Shown: positions 32,480 through 43,949, counted from the stretch's first letter. The stretch: 64,000 bases of DNA from Macrophomina tecta (GCA_024180945.1 JAKSGN010000043.1:3281001-3345000), one strand, 5' to 3'. Notes: generated by a model not told the origin, from the sequence alone. Numbers and translations: made by a program.

Positions 32480-32486
32480 TATATAA
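32480..32486 (+). promoter_or_regulatory. TATA box of the six-cysteine gene
   Basis: TATATAA lies 96 bp upstream of the ATG at 32576, preceded by CGTGTGCGTGA. Position and sequence are typical for a fungal core promoter. Confidence 0.5.
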
Positions 32487-32575
32487 GCGCAGACCATACC
32501 GCGGCGGTGTCCTCAGGCACTGCTAATTCTGACGTCCTCTACTATTTTAACTCTACCGCGTCTATTTGCACAAAA

Positions 32576-33061
32576 ATGATCTCCCATTTCACCTTTTACT
32601 TCGCTCTTTCTCTTGTGGCCTCTGCGGCTGGGCTAAAGGAAGCCGTAGGGAACGCTGGCGGCGAGCGAAGCGATACCAGCCTGTACCTCTGCGACGGGGC
32701 TGCGCTCGAGGGCTTTTGCGTCTACTTTTCGGGCCCTTCTGGAGAATGCAGTGAGTGAGTCAAAGCGTTTGGCCGACGCAATCGCTAATCCATAGTCGTA
32801 GATGCCATCACTGATAAATTTCCTCCGAATAAAAGCGGCGTTGCGTCTGCCGTAACCGGCGCCGATAGCGTCTGCAAGCTGTTCTCGTATGTCATCGCTC
32901 CAGCACAAGCCTCGTTTTGCGGCTAGGCTAACACTTCGCTCATGTCAAGTGCTGAGGAATGCAGCGGCAATGAGATCGATGTCGACTCTGCAGGAATCCA
33001 GAACCTTGCATCAGTGGACTGGGCGAAGGAATCATGGAGTTACAGATGCGAGCCCAATTAG
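32576..33061 (+). CDS. Small secreted six-cysteine protein (effector-like candidate)
   Basis: The model joins 32576-32750, 32802-32886 and 32950-33061 (123 aa). Intron 1 is 51 bp (GTGAGT...CGCTAAT...TAG, phase 1). Intron 2 is 63 bp (GTATGT...GGCTAAC...AAG, phase 2). The signal peptide is about 19 residues (MISHFTFYFALSLVASAAG). The mature part has six cysteines, in LYLCDG, EGFCVYF, SGECN, DSVCKLF, EECSGN and YRCEPN, enough for three disulfides; the last lies three residues before the stop. All exon joints keep the frame and every splice site is canonical. I do not recognise the fold. Size, secretion signal and Cys content fit small secreted proteins deployed outside the cell; a role in interaction with other organisms is only an inference. 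Confidence 0.78.
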
Positions 33062-33363
33062 TGCGTCGGAGTGGAGATATAGACCTGTAAGAAGACGGAG
33101 TTTTTAGCCCTAGATAGCCTTATGTTATTCGCGTTCATTCTCAACGGCGAGTGGATTGTGGGCTAAATAAAGATGAATTCGAGAGGTGCCAAGATAGTTC
33201 GAGACTTTCTCTTGCGGACTGTCTACCTGACAGCGTTCATCCTTACGAGCTTCGAGTAGCAATATCGGCTCATATTCTCCTCGGTTATTCAAGCACACAT
33301 CTCTGTATACAAGAAAACGTACCTCCATCCCTGTCAGAAGACCGGCAGAATCTGCTTTCTTTT

Positions 33364-33720
33364 CTACAGGCTGCGATACTCCATTCCGCCCAACTTCTCG
33401 CGGTCCTCGGCAGAGAGATTGTGAAACTGTGAGTTCCTCCCGATGGTAACCTGCCTCGACAGGTACGGCGCAGCATTTGACGAGAGGGGATCGGGCGCAG
33501 AACTGCGTGGACGTGTAGAGCTCTGAGTAGCGGGATCCGCTCCAAGCACAAACCGGGACGAAGCAACGCGCTCGATTGACATTGCGGATGCCATGCCCGG
33601 CCCAGGCCGCGTCCGACGCCGGATCAGTCCTCCAGCGGCGGGCTCTTCGCACACGATGATGATGATTCGTGCGCCATCGGGACGAAGAAGCCAGTCAACA
33701 CTAAGCTACATTGGGACCGC
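33364..33720 (-). pseudogene. Relic of a TRK-type potassium transporter (internal cytosolic segment)
   Basis: The minus frame reads GPGMASAMSIERVASSRFVLG, then YLSRQVTIGRNSQFHNLS and AEDREKLGGMEYRSL, then a TAG. In fungal TRK proteins the string TIGRNS.F..L...DRE.LGGIEYRSLK marks the end of the large cytosolic loop just before the second half of the channel. Here the membrane segments that should follow are absent and several stops come after EYRSL. Upstream sequence to about 33996 may belong to the same loop but is unclear. It is a fragment with no active gene. Confidence 0.6.
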
Positions 33721-34089
33721 AGTTCGTTCAAGGACCTCGGCACTTGAAGTCGCGCATTCGCATGGGGGATGGCCCCCGGCTGCATCACGTGGGGAGACGC
33801 GGTAAGCAAATGCCAAGTGTTCCCCCCCATAACGGCGGTGGAGGAAGACCGTCACGTCGCTAACCTCGAATTCAGTGTCAGCGGACGAAGACGATAGGGG
33901 CGGACACGTCACCGTCGGCGCGTCGAGAGACCCAACAAACCGGCTATCGCGCCCTCCACACCGGCAGACCAACGAGACAGCGCAGGGCTCGCGCAACCTC
34001 CGTATCCGACCTACCTAGCCCTTCGACTTTGGGCGACGTGATTGGCCTGCTTAGTATTATTATTACGAAGAACGACCGTGCCTGCTTAC

Positions 34090-34150
34090 TCAGCCACTCC
34101 CCAGCTACCCGGCGTACCCACTCGTTGCAAGTCCGGTTCGTGACAAGTGA
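34090..34150 (-). repeat. Retroelement-end-like repeat, copy at 55855-55905
   Basis: The reverse complement starts TGTCACGAACCGGACTTGCA and continues to GCCGGGTAGCTGGGG. 55855-55905 has the same orientation and near-identical sequence (TGTCACGAACCGAACTTACA...GCCGGGTAGCTAAAA). TGTCACGAAC is a common LTR start in fungal Ty3-type elements. Only the end is present here. Confidence 0.45.
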
Positions 34151-34678
34151 CGTGAACCAACCACACACGCATCTCTGTGCTTTCGGCCGGTCCTTTTGTA
34201 GCACGGAGACGCTCTCGAACTTCATCCCCTACTGCACCCCTAATGGAGGAAGCTTTTCGGATTTCGGAACAATGTTATGAAACCTACGCGAAAGAAGAAT
34301 AGATCCAAAGGCTTTTGAACCCTTAGCCCTTGGTGTCCAGCACTCCGAGAGTTTCGCCGACCGACAGGGCGATTCCCGCCAAGACATGGCCAGAGATGTT
34401 CGCTTACATTGCATGCCACGCTATGCTAGAATCAATCCCGGTGTGGCGCAGGCACTAGACGTGCCTGTAAGCAGCAGCTACGTGTCTCCTTGCGCTGGTG
34501 CCTGGCGCGCCCATCAGCCATTCCCCTTCCCACCTGCTTTATCTACGGCACCCCGCCTCTCTTAGCAGCCTGCTTTCTTCGCAGCCCATCTTCAGCCCGC
34601 TGATCACTAAATCACTTCGAGCCGGAGTGCTCGCAAACACACTCCTACTCTAAATCTCATTCTCTCGTTCTCGTCAAA

Positions 34679-34846
34679 ATGCGTCTTCTGAAGCTTGGTG
34701 ACGACGGTGAACTCAGAATGATCGAGCGAAGCGGAGACAGCGTCCCTGAATATGCCATCCTTTCGCACACGTGGGGACCAGACGGGGATGAAGTCACTTA
34801 TGACGACCTAATGACGGGAGCCGGCAAACACAAACCCGGCTACGAC
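34679..34846 (+). pseudogene. 5' end of a second HET-domain gene, truncated by hAT-2
   Basis: The ATG has a good context (TCAAAATGC) after a CT-rich leader. 56 codons encode MRLLKLGDDGELRMIERSGD, then YAILSHTWGPDGDEVTYDDL and GAGKHKPGYDQ, the start of a HET domain closely similar to the HNWD N-terminus. The hAT-2 terminus follows at once. The DNA beyond hAT-2 (from 37572) does not continue the HET domain, so the rest of the gene is missing or moved. Confidence 0.85.
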
Positions 34847-37571
34847 CAGACATCCCAGTAATAAATATATATTTATTATTAAGGGCATATTTATTGTTAA
34901 GCTTTTCCATAAGGATAATAATATAGACGCTGCCAATAAATATATATTGTTAACTATTAATAATATAGGCCCACTATTTTCCAGCGCCAATTCCCCCAGA
35001 GTGTTTCAGATTAAATTGCAGTCTTGTACGCATATTACTGCTTATCAGGCCTCTAGATAGGAGGTGAACTCCAATGTTTGTAACTCCTAGCAACCGAAAC
35101 TGCTGCCTCGCCATACCCGTCACGTTGCAAGTACGCAGTTCGTAATACATCAGCGACATATCTCTACACACGACAATGGACGTCAACATATCCTCACTGC
35201 CCCAATCCAATGCCCCGTCAAGTTCTTCCTCCGTGGTACCCTCTGACAGTGCCTCACAAGTTGCCAGCACACTGTCAGAACCCGAGGCATCGTCAGCTCA
35301 GCATACGGTCAAGAGACGGAAACTGAGAGCCACATCAACATGGGATCACTTTCGAGAAGCTCAAGGCGACGAGCCACGTACTATGAGCGGGAAATTACTT
35401 CACTACTGCACGCGTTGTCGCAATCCATCCTGGTCAACCCACATATCTGGCAACGCCCGCTATCATCTCGAGAAGGCTCATCACATACTTGTTCGAGAGG
35501 ATTCAAAATCTCAAAACAGGCGCCAACTAGCCATCGAAAATGCCTTCGCAAGAACAACCGGCAAGCGGCTGCAGCAAGTCAGGGAGAATGAGATGAACAC
35601 TCTACGGAGTGTAATCAATGTCGATGCCTTTCGAGAGGCACAGATGTTGCTATCCGCACATAAACATTTACCGCTCAACTGCGTAACCTGGCCGGAATAC
35701 CAGGCACTTCTGGCCGCGATAAACCCTGCCGTTGAAGAGTTCCTAACTGATTCCGGTAGCACAGTTGCGGCGGACTTGGATAGGGCCTACGATGCGCATC
35801 AACAATCCGTAAAGGAATGGCTAGAACGTGCCCGGAGCCTCGTACACATTGCTATGGACGTATGGTCTTCTCCTCAGCGGAAGGCCTATATCGCTGTTCA
35901 CGCCCAATGGGTTGACGAGGCCTACAAACCTCGGAAAGCATTGCTAGGGCTACCAAACCTCCGCCGCTCTCACGCCGGCACGGCTATGGCACCTCACTTG
36001 ATGACGATTATCCGACAGTACCACTTAGCGCCCCGAATCGGCTACTTCACTGGGGACAATGACGCAAAGAATGACACCTGTCTCCGCCAACTTGCTGTTG
36101 AGCTGTCGCAAGAGTACGGCCTTACACTTGACCCAGTGTCCTCTCGAACGCGGTGTGCCGGCCACATCATTAACTTGTCCCTTCAAGCCTTTCTCTTTGC
36201 AACTAGTGAGGACGCTCTGCAGGCCGCAATTGCGCAGGCGCAACACGAGGTAAATGATGTAACAGTTGCGGACGCGTTACACGACCAAATTCAGTCGAAC
36301 ACTTGTCACAAGAGTCACGACAGGCGCAAGAAACGCCATGACACTGCCGGCTGGCGGAGCATCGGCCCAATGGGTAAACTCCACAACATTGCGGTGTTCA
36401 TCCGTAATTCCACAGTGCGCAACGATGCATGGGATGACATTGCAGAAAAGGCGCTTGGAATTGACAATATCACCCGTTGGAACTCATGGTTCAAGTTGCT
36501 TGATGCGGCTATCAGCCAAGAGGGTCCATTGTCAATATTCCTCAACCAATACCACAACGAGCTGGAAGACGACATCCTCACACATGATGATTGGCAAGTA
36601 CTCAAAATGACTCACGAGTTCTTGCAGCCGTTTTACCAAGCGACCTTGGAGCAGCAAATGGAGTGGGCATCAATAGATCAGGTGCTAGAGAATATGGATA
36701 TTCTTTTCATGCAGTTTGAGAATGCCAAGGTAAGCCATGGACGGCTCGATCGATTACCAGACCTGGACTGATGTTAAAGCAGGGCAAATACGCCAGCAAC
36801 GCGCGTATGGTTCATTCCATTCACATGGGTTGGTGGGTTCTCTCGAAGTATTATGAAGAGAGTGACAGAAACCCAATATATGCCACGGCATTATTGCTCC
36901 ATCCAGAAAAGCGCCGGAGGTACCTTGACCGCCACTGGGCAGAGGAATGGAGGCAGACCGCTATTGCTGGTGCACGGCAGCATTGGGCGAAGTACAAGGA
37001 CCGGCCACTCCCGTCGGAGTCCGCGGCTCGGCTGAACGACGAACGACGGGAAGTAACACCGTACGAGCGTATCAAGCAGTCAATGAGTGTCTTGGATGAA
37101 CCCGGAGATGAGGATGAATTCGAAAAATTCGTCAATTCTCCGCCAAGACCTATGACGACCAAAACACCGCTTGAATGGTGGTGTCGAGAAGAACAGAGGA
37201 TTGAGTATCCACGTTTACACCAATTGGCCATTGACATACTAAGTGTGCCGGCGATGTCCGACGATCCGGAACGGGTATTCTCTTGCGCAAGGCGGACAAT
37301 TTCTTGGGACAGGGCACGGCTCTCGCCTGATACTATCGAGAAGCTTCAATGCCTGAGCAACTGGGTGAAGAATGACTTGGTCCGCAAAGTCTACGTGGCA
37401 GTAGATGGTAAGGTCATGGATATTGCTGGCGGCAACGACGACATGCATGGCGCTTCAGTTTTATATTAATAATTATTGATAAGCTTAGCAATCGATAATA
37501 ATATTAGGATCTGCCAATGAATACATAAAAATATGTCAATATTATGTATTTATTTATTATTGGGATGTCTG
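34847..37571 (+). mobile_element. hAT transposon (hAT-2), 2725 bp, no target duplication
   Basis: The ends are inverted repeats (CAGACATCCCAGTAATAAATA on the left, the same with one change on the right). Subterminal AT-rich regions share AATAATAT...CTGCCAATRAATA blocks. The transposase gene is intact apart from one intron. The flanking octamers differ (GCTACGAC left, GTTTTCCT right), unlike hAT-1, so one flank was lost or exchanged after insertion. Confidence 0.85.
35176..37469 (+). CDS. hAT family transposase with one intron
   Basis: The model joins 35176-36729 and 36780-37469 (747 aa). The 50-bp intron (GTAAGC...GACTGAT...AAG) joins FMQFENAK to QGKYASNARM, matching the uninterrupted transposase of hAT-1 at this place. 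It has a Ser-rich N-terminus, a BED-like finger (HYCTRC...HLEKAHH), core motifs AMDVWSSPQ, TGDNDAKNDTC, CAGHIINLSLQAFLF and NITRWNSWF, and the C-terminal dimerisation region ILSVPAMSDDPERVFSCARR followed by ISWDR. It is probably functional if expressed, and belongs to the same clade as hAT-1 with clear divergence. Without splicing the protein would stop at 36769-36771. Confidence 0.9.
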
Positions 37572-38934
37572 GTTTTCCTGCAGCGACTGCGGCCTCTATT
37601 CCCATTACTATCGTGGGTATGATTATTCCTCAATGGGAAGTGACTACGACTGGCTTTCGACGGCTAAACTTAGGAAGTTACAGACAGTGGATGTAGGAAT
37701 CTGATAGGGCTCGCTGTCTCGCCTATCTTCTTTATAATCTACATTAGAGGCTTTGTCCCGACAAACGCCAATTCCGGTTGCCTCTTGGGCTTTTTAGACA
37801 ACTCATGTTAGGATCCCGCCTAACATATGCGTAGACAGACAGCACAACGCGTGACGACAAGAGCTCTCTTAAGCAAACGGCCTGGAAGCATAGAATATGC
37901 TCACAAAAAATAGATCCGCTAATACTCGGCACGCTACAAGGGATACCAGCGCGCTACCTGTAGCTAATGATAAATCACGCCTGTACAGGTGCCTACCTTA
38001 TATGTTCCGCTTGGCGGACAGTCCTAGATGCTGGTGGCGTAACTAAGGCTCTTGAACAGCTGGTCACCTCCTATTTGCCTTCCAGGGAATGATATCAACT
38101 AAAGAAATTCTTTAAGGGTATTTTTGGAATGGAGCAAAAGGACGGAACGCGTCCAGTTACTCCATTTTGCTAAGGGGCCTTTGTACCCCCACCCCCTGAT
38201 GCTAGAGTTGGTGGAACTGGCGGATATTTCTAACAGGTATCTTAAAAGAACAAAAGATTACGCTTACCAGATACCTCACTAAGAACTGTGCAAAGGCTTT
38301 CTATAACAGGTAGTCGGCCACGGCTAGTGTTTCTGCAACAGACAGTCGTAGGTCGACGGACAATGTAGTGAAATGACGGCAGAAGGGGCAGGCGGGATAT
38401 CGAGCATGTTCACAATCCCCCAAAGTACCAAACAGCCTACGCCTAATTACGGCATTCTTTCCTTTCCTTTCCTTTTCTTTTCATTTTCTATTCTCCTCTT
38501 AATTTCTGTCAACCAGTTACCCCACTATTCTTGGGCATCGTATCTTAGGCACCTCAGTTTTGCGAATCTTCTATCTAGAACACGGACGCCATCATCATGC
38601 TCAGCACCCTCGGTATAGCACTTCCTCGGGCATGCTTCTACTGTTTCCACACTAAGAATACTCTAGTACAGTGGCGGGTCGGAAAGTATGAGGGCAGGAG
38701 GCCCAAAAGTGGGTCTCTTCTGACCAGCATCGCCTACGAGGAAAGATAGATCTCTTATATCAACGTTCCGCTGGGTAGATTTGAATTTAGCCGTAACCCT
38801 TAGCTTAGCATATTGCCATAAGCTAAAGGCTTACGTTCAGTATGGATCCAATCCACTCAAATCCAATTCGTCGCAGTCCAACCAGACCTTGACCATTTCT
38901 TCAACAAATTCGAGCTTGTGCTGACGTTAGTTAC
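37572..38934. other. Intergenic; contains the inverted partner repeat
   Basis: No supported gene. 38125-38242 is the inverted copy of 27900-28022. A CCTTT/TTTTC pyrimidine run lies at about 38458-38495. A short frame directly right of hAT-2 (with YSHYYRGYDYSSMGSDYDWL) is not recognised. Confidence 0.4.
38125..38242 (+). repeat. ~120-bp dispersed repeat, inverted partner of 27900-28022
   Basis: It runs from TGGAATGGAGCAAAAGGACG to TCTAACAGGTAT. Together the two copies bracket about 10 kb that carries secreted protein B, the six-cysteine gene and the hAT-2-interrupted HET fragment. Confidence 0.65.
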
Positions 38935-39081
38935 TGTTGGAACATCCCGTGTATTTGGCTTTCTGCCAAGTGTAGTCTATTCAGGAGAGGACAAAAGGGC
39001 ACTTTAGGGCCGCCCTACTCCAACACCATGCAAGGCTATGCCTTCAACACTGAATAAGCCGTCACCTCACTTTTTTCAACA
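38935..39081 (+). mobile_element. Solo LTR, 147 bp, TSD GTTAC
   Basis: It starts TGTTGGAACATCCCGTGTAT and ends TTTTTCAACA. GTTAC lies on both sides (38930-38934 and 39082-39086). The copy at 58486-58632 is the same length in the opposite orientation. Very short LTRs of this size occur in Copia and TRIM elements. Confidence 0.85.
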
Positions 39082-39086
39082 GTTAC

Positions 39087-39824
39087 CATGTCTTAAGCCC
39101 AAGCCAAGAGCGATAGCCATATCGTGCCTAGCCATGGTCTTCTTCACACTCATCTACAAACACTAGGTTGCTTTGCTGAAAGCTGACATATTAATTTGAG
39201 AACGTCTCCCCTCTTTATTTCACCTGTCTCTAGGGAATGGATGAGGGTAAGTTGCCTAGAAGCTGGGATTCAATGAGCTAGTACCCAATCAGTCTTTAAT
39301 TTGCTAGATGTGCTACATGATACTTGCGCTGTAATATGGTTGAAATCCTGGCGATGCCGCAGCCAACATTCTGGGGTTGTGGGCGACGGTAATAATTTGG
39401 TAGCAAAGCATAAATCCCTTACCTGCGCCCGCGCTTACAGCGGTCTACTGGGAAAGCTACCTACTGTGGTACGGGTATGTACATAGAATGCGTTCTTTTC
39501 AAATGTGGCCACGAAGGCCTTAACCGCTATATATCGTGCAGGAACTCTATATTGTATAAAGAGTTACGTCTAATTAGGCTGTCTTTCCTGGCCATCTTTA
39601 TGTGCGCAATTTTCTACCACATGACGCTCGCCACTCAATACCAGCTGTGCTGTGAAAGAGGTCGCATTTCATGCGGCGGAGCTAATTACACAAAGGAAAT
39701 ATGTACCTATGCAGAATGAATTACCTCATGATTACCCATGATGTTTGGAGGCCAGTTCTTGACAGCCCCGCGCAACAACAGTTTCTTTTTTTTTTTTTTT
39801 TTAAAAAAAAAAGGCCACCAGGCC
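39087..39824. other. Intergenic; T17/A10 tract
   Basis: No supported gene. At 39786-39812 a run of about 17 T is followed directly by about 10 A, just beyond the stop codon of the rhodopsin-domain gene (3' side on the minus strand), where it may act in 3'-end formation. Confidence 0.4.
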
Positions 39825-41201
39825 CTAGTTTCCCCTGGTGACCTGTGTATGATACTGATTTTCAATCGGGACCAAGGCATCATCGCTCTCATCTCCTTCG
39901 CTTCTCCGACTCTGCCTCCCACTGTCTAGAGTCGACATTACCTCTATCGTTGTCTCGACCGCAATAGCCCGGCGGTTGCTGGAATCCCTAAGCTCCACAT
40001 CTTCAAATTCTCCAAAATTAGAGCGCTTAGTGGTTAATTGGGAGCCTAGCCGGCCTGTGGCGCCCTCGCCCTGAACCCAGGAGTGTCCAGGTGCTGCACT
40101 GAACCGGGCGTTCGATGGTTCCGATGGATCGCTGTGAGAGGATACGATTCCCATGACGCCGAGGAGGCGGCCCAGCAGCGGCCTGAGGGATGGTAAGCAC
40201 ACGCAGATGATGCAGACGGCAACTTCGATGGATGCCCAAAGGGATGGCGAGTGGTTGTTAGCGCCGATATCTCCTGATTTGATGGAAGCGGCGACAACTG
40301 TGATGCGGACTAGCGTAATGATGCAACCTCTGTGTACGAAGGTACGTGCCTGGTTAGCAGAAGTAAGGACTTCCTCGAGATTGAGCCGGAAAAAGCAGTG
40401 ACAGGGAAAAGAGGGGTGAGACGAAGAGAGAGGGAGAGGGTCGACCTACGCTCCACCCATGCCAAACGCAATCACCAGTCCAATTTTTTGAGTCTTTCTG
40501 GCATGAAGTTGGTTTAATGCGGGAACGGGCAGCGCAATGAGAGCAACATCGGTGAAGACATTCATCGACGCGTTGAAATAGTAGACTGCGTCATGTCTCA
40601 CGCATCTGCCCTGCAAGATATCCGGGTTCCAAAATGCCGCAACAGGGACGCACTGAAACATCATTACGATAACTGCCTCTGTTGTGCAGAGAACAACAAG
40701 GACCAGAATTATACGTGTCGCTAGCGTGGTGCGCTTGCCCACGAAGATGCGGAGGTATTGAAAGCAGATCGACATCTTAGATAAGCCAAGCGCGAAGAAG
40801 AATGTCCAGACGCTTATCCAGTACCTTGAGAGCGTCAGTAATTACTCGCGATGAAAACTTTCTTAAGCAAAAGGCGCGTACCAGTATGTTTGCCTGATAA
40901 GGTCGTTTGGAGGAATCGTAGATGAGGGAAAGCCCATGCCATGTTTAGCTTCTATAATCCTTCAGTCAGTAGACGTCGCGCAATAACTTGTACAGGGTAA
41001 ACCATGCCACCTACGCAAGTGGATAGATACCGCTAATGGGACGGAAACTACCCAAGAAGCTGCTACAAGTGCATCATCCCAGCCAAGACTTTGCGTAATT
41101 CTATATCTGACGAAAAGCTTCAGAGTTAAAAAGATAAATGAAATTACAGTAACAGGGTAAGAAGTATAGACCGCTTTCTTAGCAGCCACTGCCAACTGCA
41201 T
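39825..41201 (-). CDS. Rhodopsin-domain seven-helix integral membrane protein (PTH11-like/SAT family)
   Basis: The minus-strand model is 41201-41015, 40951-40882, 40824-40450 and 40329-39825 (378 aa). The introns are 63, 57 and 120 bp with GTAGGT/GTACGC/GTAGGT donors and CTGAC or CTAAC branch sites. Seven membrane helices are expected. Family signatures, in order: VRYRITQSLGWDDALVAASW, QAKHGMGF after the first intron, ALGLSKMSICFQYLRIF, CVPVAAFWNP...GRC, YYFNASMNVFTDVALIALPV, GLVIAFGMGGAGCIITLVRI and CVCLPSLRPLLGRLLG. A ~110-residue polar cytoplasmic tail follows. Such proteins sit in the plasma membrane; some relatives act in surface sensing, but the ligand is unknown. The start at 41201 gives the normal short N-terminus. 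Confidence 0.85.
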
Positions 41202-43949
41202 TATAGTAGTAGTAATATTAGTAGTAGAAGGGGAGTCGCGCAGGAAACAGGGAGGAGTGAAAGGACACATTAAAGACGAATGGTATGGATGAAGATTTTG
41301 GGGCTTTTGCAAGAATTATAGGCGTTACAAAGGCCACACCGTGTTCAGGTTCCCCTTTAATTTGTCCTATTGAGTGGAGCCATGTCCGAAGGATTCACGG
41401 GCCGATCAGCAGACACGCATCACTGACGACAGGAAATGACATTCGGAAGGCGCATTACCAAGACACGGGATAGGAGGGGGGCGAACGCCTCGCAAAAGTC
41501 AGACGGGTAGCTGCTGCAAAATCTCATGGTCAGCTAAACACTTAATTCCCGAGGGTAAAGTCGGGCCATTGTGCCAGCTCTGAGAACCAATCAGAGTGTT
41601 TATGTTAAGCGAGAAGGCAAGTGCCGCTGTCTTGGCCGTCACGTAGCTGAGCCGCAGCGAAATGTGGCTATAGATAATCCTCATCCCGGGACTTGCCTGG
41701 TTATGGCAGAGGGCTGGAACGGTCCCCGTAATGGATATGCGCCACCAAAGTCCAGAGACCCAGCCGGTATTTATAAACGGAAACTCATGGAGCTGTCTTA
41801 ACTCATGTCCGATAAAAGCGAGGTTATAGAGGTTTCGAAAAGTCCACGCCGTTTCCATGGGGGCTTACTCACATGGTTGTGGGAGCGATGATGTTGCAAG
41901 GATCAGAGGCCAGGATGGCCTACCGTCTTGGCACGGAACAAATATCCCTCCATCCGGTGCCAGTGCGCCGTAAACTAAGGGATGGATGCAATTAGTGAGG
42001 GAAAAAAGCAAAATTACGTCTCATTTGGGCGAAATGGACGATATATTTCGGTATTCTGAGACTAAATCTGCGAATATACGTAGAGAAGAATATTACTCGT
42101 GGATAAAGAAATAATCGTGAATGCTCATGGTGCGAAGGAGTACAGATACCTAAGGGTGGTGTTATGGGCAAAAGGACGTCATGAAGAGATAAGACATATC
42201 AGGCAGGATCGGCAGAATACGTCTGGCTTAACTTAACTCTACCGTTCCACTAGAATGTCCTCTGCAGTGCGGGTTAGATATGACAGGAAAATGGACTAAG
42301 CAATAGCTCCTGTACCCTCCTAAGCGCCAAATCCTTAACAAGTAAGCGACCAACACAAGAGAAAGACAGCAAACAAAAAATATCTACAACACAGCTGAAA
42401 GTTTGGCCCTTTCACTCACTCAAGGGCCGACCACTGCTGGCCAAACAGACACCGATCCAACGCAGGGAACATATGAACAACGACAAATAGGGGCTTCGTC
42501 ATTCCTCCTGATGCTTGAAGTCCTTTCCTAGGAGCCAACTGCCTCTCCTCGTATGTGAGACCGACGTCCTTTTCCTCCTGAACAAGTGCCTCGAGACGTT
42601 CGATCTGCGCTGCTCGAGATGCAGTAGGCCACAGATACTATTATGATAGCAGAATCCCGTCATCACCGGACAAAGTGTGGATGAAAAACGCTAACGAGGT
42701 TTTACCGATAACGCTAGATGCGCGCATTCGCAGGTGGAGGAACGAATACACTTCGCAACCAAGCAGCTAATGTAAGGCAAAGTAGCCCCCGCTCAGCACG
42801 AAAAAAAGGATGGGGGGAAGGAAGGTGCGTTACATATGCTAGCAACATGAGAGAGCAGCTCGCTGGACCGACTGCTCGAGCAGCTGGACTCCCTCTACCA
42901 TTACTTTTGCCCCCCCTCCAAACAAGAGAACGTTCCATGAGAGCGATTGAGCATATGATCGTAGCCACGGGACGGAACGACATCCCCGATGCAGCCACTC
43001 TTCACGGAATGAGCCAACAAGGACGGCTGGGTCAACCAAGCAGTCCGCCAAGTGCTTGGCGTCATCCTTGGTGTAAGCCGACTTCCTGACTGACGGTGCG
43101 ACGCGATAATCATCGGAAAATCACGGTCGGCCTGTTCAGGGAGACGCCCACACGCAACGCGAAACGATAATTGGATGGGCATATGGAAGTGGCGCCGCTA
43201 TAGTGCCGGTTTGTCGGGAGACGGAACTCTTCGCCGCCAAATCCAATGCTGAAACCAAGCGAAAAAAGAGAAGCTAGGGGATTTTAGGACGGCAGGCCGG
43301 CGATGCATGCTATCATCTCCGGCTTGGTTAACTTATCTTGATGGCCTTGTTGCCTTTGACCTGCTCGGTCGACACCGTGGAGGGCTTTTGGTTGAGTTGA
43401 GTTGAGCTGAGTTGGATTCATGTAGCCGGACCCATCGCCATGGGCTATATTTAGGCCACGGCCTATGCAGATTCCGTAACCAAGCTTCGGGTATTAGCTT
43501 TAGAAGAAATGAAAAAGGAAAGATGGATGAGACGTAAGAAAAAGGAAAGTAAGGGGAGAATATCAGATCTTGTCTAATCTCCGCCATTGTCTCTGTTGCT
43601 AAATCTCCCACTCTAACGGACGAATTCAGGAGCCGTATTCGGATGCTGAGCTGACATTTTCCCGTGTTTCTGTTGTACTGTGGGCTCGCCCGCATAGCAG
43701 CGTCGACCGCTTATCTGCATTATCCCCCAATTCCACATTGAAGCTCATCACGTGCTTGCTCTATCAGCGGACACTTCAGTAGAACGCGCACAACTGATTA
43801 AACCTCTCCACCCCGCTTCTGTCGCTGTATGCTCCCGTATCTGGTGGGGGTGTCGGTTGAGCTAAGCGGCGTCTTCTCATTTGGGCAAGAAGACGGCTTG
43901 GCTGCGTGTGAGCTTGTGGTACAGATTCCGCATGTGGGATCCGGAGGTG
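41202..43949. other. Intergenic, no gene supported
   Basis: About 2.7 kb. Frames up to about 120 codons on either strand (for example 41499-41858 minus, 42718-43089 plus, 43333-43695 minus) lack recognisable domains. A run of GAGTTGAGTTGAGCTGAGTT occurs near 43395. I see no RNA gene or mobile element here. Confidence 0.4.

Noticed and set aside
33125..33652. 175-codon minus frame as a gene
   Set aside because: It overlaps the TRK relic in another frame; the TRK-like frame has recognisable motifs and this one does not.
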